This document shows positions 33,894-42,267 of a stretch of DNA of 64,000 nt, piece after piece. The DNA comes from Arthrobacter sp. Soil736. Its GTDB lineage: Bacteria; Actinomycetota; Actinomycetes; Actinomycetales; Micrococcaceae. The position numbers and the translations under genes were made by a program. The notes beneath the pieces were generated by a model, which ran no database searches, was not told where the DNA came from, and saw only the letters and a program-made list of their open reading frames with translations. How positions within the stretch are numbered: position 1 is the first letter of the stretch; each line of letters begins with the position of its first letter. The DNA is taken from the NCBI RefSeq assembly GCF_001428005.1, contig NZ_LMSB01000074.1, positions 62,464 through 126,463 on the forward strand, in the 5' to 3' direction.

Positions 33894-34406
33894 TTAGTCC
33901 TGTTCCGGCAGCGGCCCGTGGTTGCCCTGGATATGGTCGAACACGAGGGTGGTTTCGGTGTGCCCCACCACAGGGTCGGTGGCCAGATTGTCCAGGACCC
34001 AGTCGCGCAGGTCCTCCGTGGTGGCGACGGCGATGTGCAGCAGGTAGTCCACCGAACCGGAGGTGTGGAACGTGGACAGCACCGCAGGCAGCTTAGGCAC
34101 GCGGGCCGTGAAGCGGTCGATCTGCTCGCGGTCGTGGGCGCGGAGCCGGACGGCGATCAGGGCCTGGACCGAGCGGCCGATTGCCGACAGGCTCAGCTTG
34201 GCCTCAAAGCCCTGGATGATGCCCCGCTCGGAGAGCGCACGGGTGCGCATCAGCGCGGTGGAGGGGGCGATGCCCACCATTTCGGCCAGCTGCTTGTTGG
34301 AGATCCGGGCGTCGTCGACCAGGGCGGCCAGGAGTCGTTCATCGATGGCGTCCAGCGGCTCGATATTTCCCGCCCCAGACCGAATATTCTTCGCGATGCT
34401 GCTCAC
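33894..34406 (-). CDS. Lrp/AsnC family transcriptional regulator
   Basis: 170 aa (MSSIAKNIRSGAGNIEPLDA). The helix-turn-helix is RISNKQLAEMVGIAPSTALM RTRALSERGIIQGF; the AsnC domain has ALIAVRLRAHDREQIDRFTA and TFHTSGSVDYLLHIAVATTE. It is divergent from the Cys/Met PLP-enzyme gene (34540), the arrangement found for Lrp-type control of methionine or cysteine metabolism. The target is inferred from position. Confidence 0.92.
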   Translation of the reverse strand: MSSIAKNIRSGAGNIEPLDAIDERLLAALVDDARISNKQLAEMVGIAPSTALMRTRALSERGIIQGFEAKLSLSAIGRSVQALIAVRLRAHDREQIDRFTARVPKLPAVLSTFHTSGSVDYLLHIAVATTEDLRDWVLDNLATDPVVGHTETTLVFDHIQGNHGPLPEQD

Positions 34407-34539
34407 GGACCCTCCTCAAAGTGTTCTGTGTTCATCATAGTCGCGACTTTCCGGCCGATCCATTCATGGGCACTGTGTCTATCCGAATATTTGCCAGATA
34501 CTTGCGGCATTCAATGGCGAATAATTCACAAGGAGTACC

Positions 34540-35703
34540 GTGCTTTCTCTCGACTCGCTGGCAGTTCACGCCGGCCGTGACGGCCTCACGGACCAGGGCG
34601 TCCACGCCGTTCCGATTGACCTTTCCACCACTGCCCCGCTTCCCTCCGTCGCGGACGGAGGCCTTGCCTACGAGCACCTGGCAACCGGCGGCCCGCACGC
34701 TGAGGGTCAAAGCACCGTTTACCAGCGGCTGTGGAACCCCACCGTGGCACGTTTCGAGGCCGGCGTGGCGCTCCTGGAGGGAGCCCCCGAAGCAGTGGCG
34801 TTCGCCACCGGCATGGCTGCCCTGAGCGCCGTGTTGCTGGCATCGGTGGCGGGCGGAAAAAAGCACGTAGTGGCCGTTCGGCCGCTGTACGGCGGCAGTG
34901 ACCACATCCTTGCGTCCGGCGTCCTCGGAACCGAGGTGACGTTTACGGATGCGGAAGGGGTCCGCGCGGCGCTCCGGCCCGATACCGGATTGGTTGTGGT
35001 GGAGACCCCGGCCAACCCGAGCCTGGACCTCGTGGACATCGCAGCGCTTGTGGCCGCCGCGGACGGCGTGCCTGTGCTGGTGGACAACACCTTTGCCACG
35101 CCAGTACTGCAGCGGCCGCTCGAGCACGGTGCGGCCCTCGTGCTGCACAGTGCCACGAACTTCATGGGCGGCCACGGCGATGCCATGGGCGGTGTGGTGG
35201 CGGCGTCGCCGGAATGGGCCAGCCGCCTTCGCCAGGTAAGGGCCATCACCGGCGGCATCCTCACGCCCCTGCCGGCCTATCTGCTGCACCGCGGGCTTGC
35301 CACGCTCCCTGTCCGCGTGCGGGCGCAGCAGGCCACTGCCCACAAAGTGGCCGCCGGGCTCAGCGGGCACGAGCTGGTGCGCACCGTCTACTACCCGGGC
35401 CTGCCCGAATGTGATCCGAACGGCCTGGTGGGCACCCAGATGTCAGGGCCGGGATCGCTGATCGCCCTGGAGTTGCCCAGTGCCGGGCATGCAGGGCGAG
35501 TCCCGTCGGCTGTCCGGATGATCACGCATGCCGTCTCCCTGGGCGGAATCGACACCCTCATCCAGCATCCCGCGGGCCTCACCCACCGCCCGGTGGCGGA
35601 CAGTGCCAAGCCGCATGCGAGCCTCCTCCGCGTCTCCGTGGGGCTCGAAGACGCCACGGACATCCTCGAAGACCTCATCCAGGCGATCGAAGGAACGCGC
35701 TAG
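34540..35703 (+). CDS. Cys/Met-metabolism PLP-enzyme family protein lacking the catalytic lysine
   Basis: 387 aa from GTG 34540, with AGGAG upstream. The family fold is clear: LDSLAVHAGRDGL at the start, TGMAALSAVLLASVAGGKKH, PLYGGSDH, VETPANPSLDLVDIAALVAA, VLVDNTFATPVLQRPLEHGA and LLRVSVGLEDATDILEDL at the end. The PLP lysine motif normally reads S-x-T-K-x-x-x-G-H; here it is HSATNFMGGHGDAMGG with Asn207 (codon aac at 35158-35160). Other active-site residues (Tyr, Asp of VDNTFATP) are kept. It may be a cystathionine/methionine lyase relative with lost or altered activity. Confidence 0.85.
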   Translation: MLSLDSLAVHAGRDGLTDQGVHAVPIDLSTTAPLPSVADGGLAYEHLATGGPHAEGQSTVYQRLWNPTVARFEAGVALLEGAPEAVAFATGMAALSAVLLASVAGGKKHVVAVRPLYGGSDHILASGVLGTEVTFTDAEGVRAALRPDTGLVVVETPANPSLDLVDIAALVAAADGVPVLVDNTFATPVLQRPLEHGAALVLHSATNFMGGHGDAMGGVVAASPEWASRLRQVRAITGGILTPLPAYLLHRGLATLPVRVRAQQATAHKVAAGLSGHELVRTVYYPGLPECDPNGLVGTQMSGPGSLIALELPSAGHAGRVPSAVRMITHAVSLGGIDTLIQHPAGLTHRPVADSAKPHASLLRVSVGLEDATDILEDLIQAIEGTR

Positions 35704-37115
35704 CCACCCGCCGGGTTTTGCTGCCCTGCCGGGTTATTCCGGCGTGCGGCGTGCGGGGGACGCGGGGCCGGATTGCCCGCTGAGGCAGGATGCACGACGG
35801 CGGTGATCACCGCCGTCGTGCATCCCAGGGCGATCACGGTAACGGCCAGGGCTGTCCAGCCGAGCGACTGGAACACCAGTCCGCCGGCCCAGCCGATGAT
35901 GCTGGAGCCCAGGTAGTAGGCAAGGTTGTACAGCGACGCGGCCTGTGCGCGGCCTGAAACGGCGATGGCTCCTGTCCACCCCGCGCCGATGCTGTGGGCC
36001 GCAAAGAAGCCGCCCGTAAAGACCACGAGCCCGGCCAGGATGAGCACCAGAACCTGGGTGAGCGTCAGGGCAAGGCCTGCCGACATCAGCAGAATTCCGG
36101 CCAGCAGCACGTTCCGCCGGCCGAACCGCTGTGTCAGCCCGCCGGCCCAGCGGGAGGTCACTGTTCCGGAAAGGTAGGCCAGGAAGATCAGGCTGATAAC
36201 AGTGGCGGGGAGGCTGAAAGGCTCGCCGGAGAGCCGGAATCCCAGGTAGTTGTAAACCGCCACGAAGCCGCCCATCAGCAGGAACGCCTGCACGTAGAGG
36301 GCCAGCAGTCCCGGATTACGGAGATGCCCGGCCAGCGTCCGGGCTGCTCCGCGGAAGCCGCTGGCCTTGGCCGGGCTGAATCCCCGGGCCTGGGGCACAA
36401 GCACCAGGAACAGGACGGCGGCGACGGTGGCCAGTACGGATACCGCGAACGCGGCGGCGCGCCATCCCCACAATTCGCCCACCGGGCCGGCCACGAGCCT
36501 GCCGGCAAGGCCGCCCAGGGTGGTGCCGGCAACGTAGCTGCCCGCAGCCATCGCCGCATGCGCCCTGTTGATCTCCTCGTTCAGGTAGGCGATGGCGATC
36601 GCCGGGATGCCACCCAGTGCCATGCCCTCGAGCATTCGGAGCCCCAGCAGCATGGGAAACGAAGTGGCCAGCGGAACCAGCAGTCCGAGCACGGTCGCAG
36701 CCGAGATTCCCCAGGCCATGGCCCGGACACGCCCGATCCGGTCCGCCAGGAAGGACCACGGGATTACGGTGACGGCAAGCCCCACGGTGGCCAGTGAAAT
36801 GGTCAGTGCCGCTTCCGCGGCCGTGACCCGGAGTTCCGCCGCCATGACCGGAAGCACCGCCTGCGTCGAGTAGAGCTGTGCGAAGGTCGCCACCCCCGCG
36901 AACGCCAGCCCGCCGAGGACCTTGCCATACGCCGACGAACCTTTCGCGTGCCCTTCCCACCGCGGCTGATCCGGGAGGCCAGGCCTGGGCCCGCCGGACA
37001 CTGGCCTAGTGGACGCTGGGTTGCCGGGCGCTGGCTTTCTGGATGTTGCCTTGGTGGGCGCTGGCTTTCTGGATGTTGCCTTGGTGGGCGCTGGCTTGGG
37101 GGTGGGCGTTGGCAT
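35700..37115 (-). CDS. MFS transporter with a repetitive N-terminal tail
   Basis: 471 aa. Residues 1-60 are a Pro/Lys/Thr-rich cytoplasmic tail with a tandem 10-residue unit KPAPTKATSR encoded by a 30-bp DNA duplication at about 37028-37087. Then 12 membrane helices: FAGVATFAQLYSTQAVLPVM, loop WSFLADRIGRVRAMAWGI. The type is the YnfM/arabinose-efflux-like MFS group. It is divergent from a LysR gene, which most likely regulates it. The stop overlaps the end of the convergent PLP gene by four bases. Confidence 0.88.
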   Translation of the reverse strand: MPTPTPKPAPTKATSRKPAPTKATSRKPAPGNPASTRPVSGGPRPGLPDQPRWEGHAKGSSAYGKVLGGLAFAGVATFAQLYSTQAVLPVMAAELRVTAAEAALTISLATVGLAVTVIPWSFLADRIGRVRAMAWGISAATVLGLLVPLATSFPMLLGLRMLEGMALGGIPAIAIAYLNEEINRAHAAMAAGSYVAGTTLGGLAGRLVAGPVGELWGWRAAAFAVSVLATVAAVLFLVLVPQARGFSPAKASGFRGAARTLAGHLRNPGLLALYVQAFLLMGGFVAVYNYLGFRLSGEPFSLPATVISLIFLAYLSGTVTSRWAGGLTQRFGRRNVLLAGILLMSAGLALTLTQVLVLILAGLVVFTGGFFAAHSIGAGWTGAIAVSGRAQAASLYNLAYYLGSSIIGWAGGLVFQSLGWTALAVTVIALGCTTAVITAVVHPASAGNPAPRPPHAARRNNPAGQQNPAGG

Positions 37116-37209
37116 TTTTCCAGCGTAGATCTATGCTGACTAAGCATCCAATGCATGATTCAGCTAGAAATCATGGCGAAAACGGATGAATTTCCTGAGT
37201 CGGGGAGCC

Positions 37210-38238
37210 ATGGACCTACAGCACAGGCAGCTCGTGCAGCTGCTGCCGATTCTTCCGCTGCTCGCCGAGCTTGGCCGCACGCAGCACATCACGGAAACCG
37301 CCGAACTTCTCGGTGTTCCGCAGTCCACCGTGAGCCGGGCACTGGCCCGCGCCAGTGCCATCGTGGGCACGGAACTGCTCATCCGTGAAGGCCGGGGCGT
37401 CCGCCTGACGCCGGCGGCCAAGGCCCTGCTGCCGTACGTTGAATCTGCGCTCGCGGACTTCCGCACGGGCCTTGACCTGGTGCGGCATGACTCCGAAGTG
37501 GTCCGCGGCCGGATAGCCGTGACCTTCCAGCACACGTTCGGTGAGGCAACGCTGCCGCTGCTGATCAGCGCATTCCGGAACCGCCACCCGCAGACGGAAT
37601 TCGACCTCAGCCAGGGCTCCCGGGACAGCTGCCTTGCCGAGCTGGCCTCCGGCCAGGCCGACTTTGCCCTGACCGCCCCGGTGGCGGCGGCCGGCCGGAC
37701 CATCGGCTCGGCCGCACTGTACCGGGAACCGCTGCGGCTCGTCGTGCATCACCGGCACCGGCTGGCCGGCCGGAAGAGCGCAGGCCTGGCCGACATCCGG
37801 AAAGATCCCTTTGTTGCACTCGGGCCGGGATATGGCTTGCGGTCCCTCACGGATGCAATGTTCCGGGAGGCAGGATTCCGGCCCCGGATCGCGTTCGAAA
37901 GCCAGGATACCCACACGGTCCGCGGGCTGGTGTCCGCCGGGCTTGGGGTCAGTATCCTGCCTCCGGGCGGCGGGCCGGCGAGCGACGCGGCCGGCGGTCT
38001 GGGCTGGGTGGAAATCCCGCTGGAATCCGGGCTCGCTGTCCGGGAAATCGGCATTGCCTGGCGCGAACGCCGAAGCGCGCGCGACACCGAGCCGGACCCG
38101 GTGCGGCTCTTCCGGGAGCTGGTGCTGGCGGACGGCCCGGCGCTCCTGGCCGGCCTGGTCCGTGCACGTTCGGGAGCTGACTTTCGGGGACCCGACCTTC
38201 GGGAACCGGGCCACGTCTCTCCCGGGGGAGTGCGCTAG
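37210..38238 (+). CDS. LysR family transcriptional regulator
   Basis: 342 aa from ATG 37210 (MDLQHRQLVQLLPILPLLAE), with GGGGAG upstream. The LysR helix-turn-helix is HITETAELLGVPQSTVSRAL then ARASAIVGTELLIREGRGVR. The effector domain of the periplasmic-binding fold follows (RIAVTFQHTFGEATLPLLIS). It faces the MFS gene across about 95 bases. The C-terminus overlaps the end of the convergent nitronate monooxygenase by four bases. Confidence 0.92.
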   Translation: MDLQHRQLVQLLPILPLLAELGRTQHITETAELLGVPQSTVSRALARASAIVGTELLIREGRGVRLTPAAKALLPYVESALADFRTGLDLVRHDSEVVRGRIAVTFQHTFGEATLPLLISAFRNRHPQTEFDLSQGSRDSCLAELASGQADFALTAPVAAAGRTIGSAALYREPLRLVVHHRHRLAGRKSAGLADIRKDPFVALGPGYGLRSLTDAMFREAGFRPRIAFESQDTHTVRGLVSAGLGVSILPPGGGPASDAAGGLGWVEIPLESGLAVREIGIAWRERRSARDTEPDPVRLFRELVLADGPALLAGLVRARSGADFRGPDLREPGHVSPGGVR

Positions 38239-39266
38239 CCTCCCAGGAGGCCGCTGATGGCATCCGCCACGGGGCCGGTCCGGGCCGTGCGCCATCCGGT
38301 ACCAGCCCACAGATTCACGCGTTCCGGATCCCCGGCGGCCGCCGCGGCCGCGCGGATGGGGGCCGTCAGGTGGTGGATGGCCGGATATCCGTCCGGGGCG
38401 TCCCCATGGTCGCGGACGAAGTCGTTGACCAGGGCGCGCGCGTAACGTCCCGTGAAAGCGCGGGTCAGCCTCGTTTCCGTAAACCGTGCGGCCCCCAGGG
38501 CGTCCTTGTGCAACTGCCGGGCGCCGCTCTCGTCGGTCCGCAGGAGGACAGTCCCCACCTGCGCCGCTTCCGCGCCGGCGGCGAGCACCGACGTCACGGC
38601 CGCCGCGTCGGACACGGCACCGGCAGCTATCAGCGGGAGGCCGACGGCGGCACCCACCTCCCGGACCAGCTCCGCCGTCGAAGGTGGTGTCCCAGCCGGC
38701 CGGCGGTCCGCCAGGAAGGCGCCGCTGTGTGCGCCGGCGCTGCTGTGCTGCACCACCAGTGCGTCGACGCCGCGGTCCGCGGCCAGCTCCGCCTCGGCCC
38801 TGCTGGTAACGGTGGCAAGAACCGCCGAGCCCGCCCGCCGGAGGGCGGCCACAACCGCTGATTCCGGCAGGCCGAACGTGAAGGTGACCAGCTCAACAGG
38901 GTGTAGCAGCAGTTCGTCGATCTTGCCCTGCCAGTGATCGTCGTCGTCAAGCCTCAGCAGCGGGAGGCTGACGCCGTAGCGGTCGGCATCCCCGCGCAGG
39001 CTGAGCCGGTACTGCTCCAGCCGGTCCACATCCTCGGGGGAGGGGTGCAGCTGTGCGGGATCGGGCACGAAGACGTTCATGCCGAACCTGATGCCCGCCT
39101 CGCGTGCGGCGCGCATCTCTTCACTCATCGCCGGGACAGTCTTGTACCCGGCCGCGAGGAAGCCGAGGCCGCCGGCGCGGTGAACTGCTGCGACGAAGCC
39201 GGGAGTCGACGTCCCGCCGGCCATGGGCGCCGCGATGATCCGGGTGCCAAACAGGGGATGGGGCAT
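38235..39266 (-). CDS. Nitronate monooxygenase family protein
   Basis: 343 aa (MPHPLFGTRIIAAPMAGGTS). The FMN-binding TIM barrel of 2-nitropropane dioxygenase-type enzymes is visible: IIAAPMAGG, LGFLAAGYK, a catalytic-His region VDALVVQHSSAGAHSGAF, and PLIAAGAVSDAAAVTSVLAA then GAEAAQVGTVLLRTDESGA. Members oxidise alkyl nitronates with O2. It is a single gene, divergent from the BadF-type kinase. Confidence 0.88.
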   Translation of the reverse strand: MPHPLFGTRIIAAPMAGGTSTPGFVAAVHRAGGLGFLAAGYKTVPAMSEEMRAAREAGIRFGMNVFVPDPAQLHPSPEDVDRLEQYRLSLRGDADRYGVSLPLLRLDDDDHWQGKIDELLLHPVELVTFTFGLPESAVVAALRRAGSAVLATVTSRAEAELAADRGVDALVVQHSSAGAHSGAFLADRRPAGTPPSTAELVREVGAAVGLPLIAAGAVSDAAAVTSVLAAGAEAAQVGTVLLRTDESGARQLHKDALGAARFTETRLTRAFTGRYARALVNDFVRDHGDAPDGYPAIHHLTAPIRAAAAAAGDPERVNLWAGTGWRTARTGPVADAISGLLGG

Positions 39267-39302
39267 TGTCTGCTCCTTGAGGCGAGTCAGTAGGCTGTTC
39301 GG

Positions 39303-40247
39303 GTGACTAACTCTGACAACCTACCCGATGCGCAGTCTGTTCCTTCCGGCCGCGCACTGCAATCCCACGACGTCGTGATCGGCCTGGACATCGGGGGCAC
39401 CAAAACGAGGGGAGTCCGCTTCGAACACGGCGAACCCGTCGCCGACGAAAGCGTCGGAAGCTCGAACGTGCAGAATGTCAGCCGCGAAGAAGCGGCGGCA
39501 CACCTGGCGGAACTCTTCGCCAAAATAGGCCAGGGCGCCGTGTCCTACGTCTACGCCGGTGCCGGCGGGATCGACACGGACGAGGACGCGGCCGCCCTGG
39601 CAGCCCTCATCGAACCACACGTTCCCGGGGCCAGGATCACCGTGGTCCATGACTCCCGCCTGCTGCTGGCCGCCGGCGGAGCAAGCAACGGCGTGGCCGT
39701 CATCGCAGGCACGGGCTCGGCGGCGTGGGGGCGGAACGGGCAGGGCGAAGAAGCACGGGCCGGCGGCTGGGGCTACCTCCTGGGTGACGAAGGCAGCGGC
39801 TACTGGCTGGGCCGGGAGGCAGTCCGGCACAGCCTTCGCCGCATGAATCAGGGCCTGGAGCCGGACGAGCTCACCAGGGCACTGCTCGAGTCCTGCGGCG
39901 TGGACGATCCCAACAAGCTGATCGCCCTGTTCCACTCCTCCGCCACGGGCCGCCGCTACTGGGCGCAGCAGGCCAGGCTGGTGGTGGAGGCCGCAGACTT
40001 CGGCCACCGGATCAGCCAGCAGCTCGTTGACCAGGCAGGCCATGACCTCGCCGACATGGCGGCACAGGTATTGCGGCAGCTCAGGCTCGACGGCCCGGTC
40101 ATCCTCGGAAGCGGGCTCGGCATGAACGTTGTCCGGCTCCAGGACGCATTCCGGAACCGGCTCGCAGCGGCCGGCGTCACGGACGTTCGCGTGCTTGACC
40201 GGGATCCCGTCTTCGGCGTCCTGCAACTGGTGGGCGAACAGGGCTGA
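39303..40247 (+). CDS. BadF/BadG/BcrA-type ATPase, N-acetylglucosamine-kinase-like
   Basis: 314 aa. The start (GTG 39303) precedes the phosphate-1 motif VIGLDIGGTKTRGVRFEHG. ITVVHDSRLLLAAGGASNGV and VIAGTGSAAWGRNGQGEEAR then AGGWGYLLGDEGSGYWLGRE are diagnostic of the ASKHA N-acetylglucosamine kinase group. Catalysis is ATP-dependent phosphorylation of an amino sugar; cytoplasmic. No chitin or amino-sugar genes are adjacent. Confidence 0.88.
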   Translation: MTNSDNLPDAQSVPSGRALQSHDVVIGLDIGGTKTRGVRFEHGEPVADESVGSSNVQNVSREEAAAHLAELFAKIGQGAVSYVYAGAGGIDTDEDAAALAALIEPHVPGARITVVHDSRLLLAAGGASNGVAVIAGTGSAAWGRNGQGEEARAGGWGYLLGDEGSGYWLGREAVRHSLRRMNQGLEPDELTRALLESCGVDDPNKLIALFHSSATGRRYWAQQARLVVEAADFGHRISQQLVDQAGHDLADMAAQVLRQLRLDGPVILGSGLGMNVVRLQDAFRNRLAAAGVTDVRVLDRDPVFGVLQLVGEQG

Positions 40248-40283
40248 CGGACGTGCCTCCGGCCCAACAGTGCAGCGAACGGA

Positions 40284-41354
40284 TCAGGACCGGGTCCGCG
40301 GCCTGAGCTGCACGCCGGGCAGGGGCGGTGCGGGGATCCTGCCGGCCTCGCGCCCGGCGTCCGGACCGTGCCCGCGGACCAGCCCGAACCGGGCAGCCGC
40401 GGCGGCCGCGTCGGGCAGCGTTGCCTGGGCTTCCCAGTCGGCCCGTGCCTGCGCAACCTCCTCATGGGTCCTGCCCACGAAGTTCCACCACATGAGCAGC
40501 TCCTCCTGGAGGGGCTCACCGCCAATCAGGAGGAAGCGGGTATCCGGCATTGCGTCCACGCGGAGCACCTCACGCCCCTCGCCCAGGTAGCCCAGCGGGC
40601 CGGGCCCGATGTCCTGGCCGTCCACCGTCAGGCCGCCGTCCAGGACCAGGACGGCGTGCTCGAACTCCGGATTGAGCGGCAGCGACGCGGCACCGTCGCA
40701 CCGGACTTCCGCCCCCACGATCGGCGTGTACATCGTGGCCGGTGAGGAGCCGCCGGCAAAACTCCCCACCATCACCGTTGCGTCGAACCCGGGACCGCGA
40801 ACGGTCGGCAGATCGCGGTGCTGTTCGAAGGCTGGAGGCCGGTTTCTTTCGGCGTCAGGCAGGGCCACCCAGAGCTGAAGGCCGCGCTGCACCGGAAGCT
40901 GCGCCCCGCCGTCGTCCGCGTTGCCGCCGTGAGCCCCGCCGTCGCCTGCTGCAGCCACTGCTGCAGGCAGGACGGCGAACTCGGAGTGCGCAACTCCGTA
41001 GCCGGCCGTCATGATGTTGAGTTCACCCGGGCGGACGATGACGTCGCTGCCCACGCTGTCCCGGTGCCTGACCTGCCCGGCCAGCGGCCAGGTGACAGTC
41101 TGCAGCCCGGTGTGCGGATGCGGCAGCACGGACATCGCCGTCCGGTCCGGGCCAAAGCTGTCCAGGAAACACCAAGCGCCCACGGTCGGCAGGCCACGCT
41201 GCGGCAGGGTTCGCAGCACATTCATGCCGCGGATGCCGCCCAGCGGCACCTCGCGCGCCGGCCACAACTGCACGCAGGGGCCGGTTCCGGTGCCGGCGCC
41301 CGGGCCCGCCGGCGGGCACACTTCCTCCTGCGGGAGGACCTCCAGATTCGTCAC
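40284..41354 (-). CDS. Pirin family protein
   Basis: 356 aa. Two cupin barrels: RTLPQRGLPTVGAWCFLDSF then GPDRTAMSVLPHPHTGLQTV, with the metal-binding HPH-x-H motif, and RDSVGSDVIVRPGELNIMTA then GYGVAHSEF. The C-terminal half includes MYTPIVGAEVRCDGAASLPL. Bacterial pirins often act as quercetinases or in redox regulation. It is convergent with the kinase and divergent from a Nudix gene. Confidence 0.92.
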   Translation of the reverse strand: MTNLEVLPQEEVCPPAGPGAGTGTGPCVQLWPAREVPLGGIRGMNVLRTLPQRGLPTVGAWCFLDSFGPDRTAMSVLPHPHTGLQTVTWPLAGQVRHRDSVGSDVIVRPGELNIMTAGYGVAHSEFAVLPAAVAAAGDGGAHGGNADDGGAQLPVQRGLQLWVALPDAERNRPPAFEQHRDLPTVRGPGFDATVMVGSFAGGSSPATMYTPIVGAEVRCDGAASLPLNPEFEHAVLVLDGGLTVDGQDIGPGPLGYLGEGREVLRVDAMPDTRFLLIGGEPLQEELLMWWNFVGRTHEEVAQARADWEAQATLPDAAAAAARFGLVRGHGPDAGREAGRIPAPPLPGVQLRPRTRS

Positions 41355-41412
41355 AGTCCCACTCTAGGACCGCGGCCCTCGGCCGGCATAGGACCGGGGC
41401 TACGCTGGATTC

Positions 41413-41865
41413 ATGAGCGTTCATTTCGACACCCGGCCTGCCGCCTACGCGGTCATCATCCGCGACGGCGCCATCCTGCTCGCGTACTGGAAGCAGGACG
41501 GCAAGGAAGGCTGGACGCTTCCCGGGGGCGGCCTGGACCTCGCCGAACATCCGGTGGACGGCTGCGTGCGGGAGATCTTTGAGGAAACGGGCTACCACGC
41601 AGAGATCGGCCCCATGCTCGGGATCGACGTCGGCCATTGGCCGGCGGGCACCAGGCTGGACGGAATCGACAGGGACTTCCAGTCCCTCCGGCTGGTGTAC
41701 GAGGCAACCGTGACCGGCGGGGAGCTCAGCCATGAAGTGGAAGGCACCACCACCCACGCCGCGTGGATACCCTTGAGCGAGGTCGGCTCGCTCAACCGGG
41801 TTTCCCTGGTTGATGCGGCCCTGCGGCTGTTCAGCGAGCGGCCGGTCAACGGCAAACTTGAGTGA
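41413..41865 (+). CDS. Nudix hydrolase
   Basis: 150 aa. The Nudix box G-x5-E-x7-REUXEEXGU is complete as GGGLDLAEHPVDGCVREIFE ETGY (about residues 37-60). Hydrolyses a nucleoside diphosphate linked to another group; the C-terminal part gives no substrate hint. Short acidic-basic tail KLE. Single gene. Confidence 0.92.
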   Translation: MSVHFDTRPAAYAVIIRDGAILLAYWKQDGKEGWTLPGGGLDLAEHPVDGCVREIFEETGYHAEIGPMLGIDVGHWPAGTRLDGIDRDFQSLRLVYEATVTGGELSHEVEGTTTHAAWIPLSEVGSLNRVSLVDAALRLFSERPVNGKLE

Positions 41866-42024
41866 TTTTCCCTGGCGGATTCCCTGGACGGACTCCCAGC
41901 GCGATTCTCCAGCGTGATTCCCTAGCCAGGCCGGCGGGGGCTGGCTATCCTAGGGGAGTCTCCGGATGTTTCGGCCCGGCGGCTTCGATTCCGGCATGAA
42001 CTTCGCAGCGGGGAGGTGGACCTG

Positions 42025-42102
42025 ATGATTGCAGCATTCCTGCGCGCAACGCGCACCGAGAACTCCTTCATTACTCCTGCCCCGGTACTGCGCACCGCCT
42101 GA
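42025..42102 (+). CDS. Candidate 25-aa leader peptide
   Basis: ATG 42025, seven bases after a strong GGGGAGG, encodes MIAAFLRATRTENSFITPAP then VLRTA-stop at 42100-42102. The good ribosome site argues for translation. It lies 166 bases before rsgA. No cysteine or repeated regulatory amino acid is present, so the type of leader is open. Confidence 0.4.
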   Translation: MIAAFLRATRTENSFITPAPVLRTA

Positions 42103-42267
42103 GCGGCACACAGCCGCAGCCTCCGCACCCGCCATTCACCAGGCACGACGTCCTGTTGCGGAAGCAGGTATGGCGCCCCGGGGCCCCACCCGAGGTTCAC
42201 AGTGAAAAATCCTTCAGGCAATTCGGCATGCCAAGTTCAACAGATCACCGACAATCCACGACCGTCC

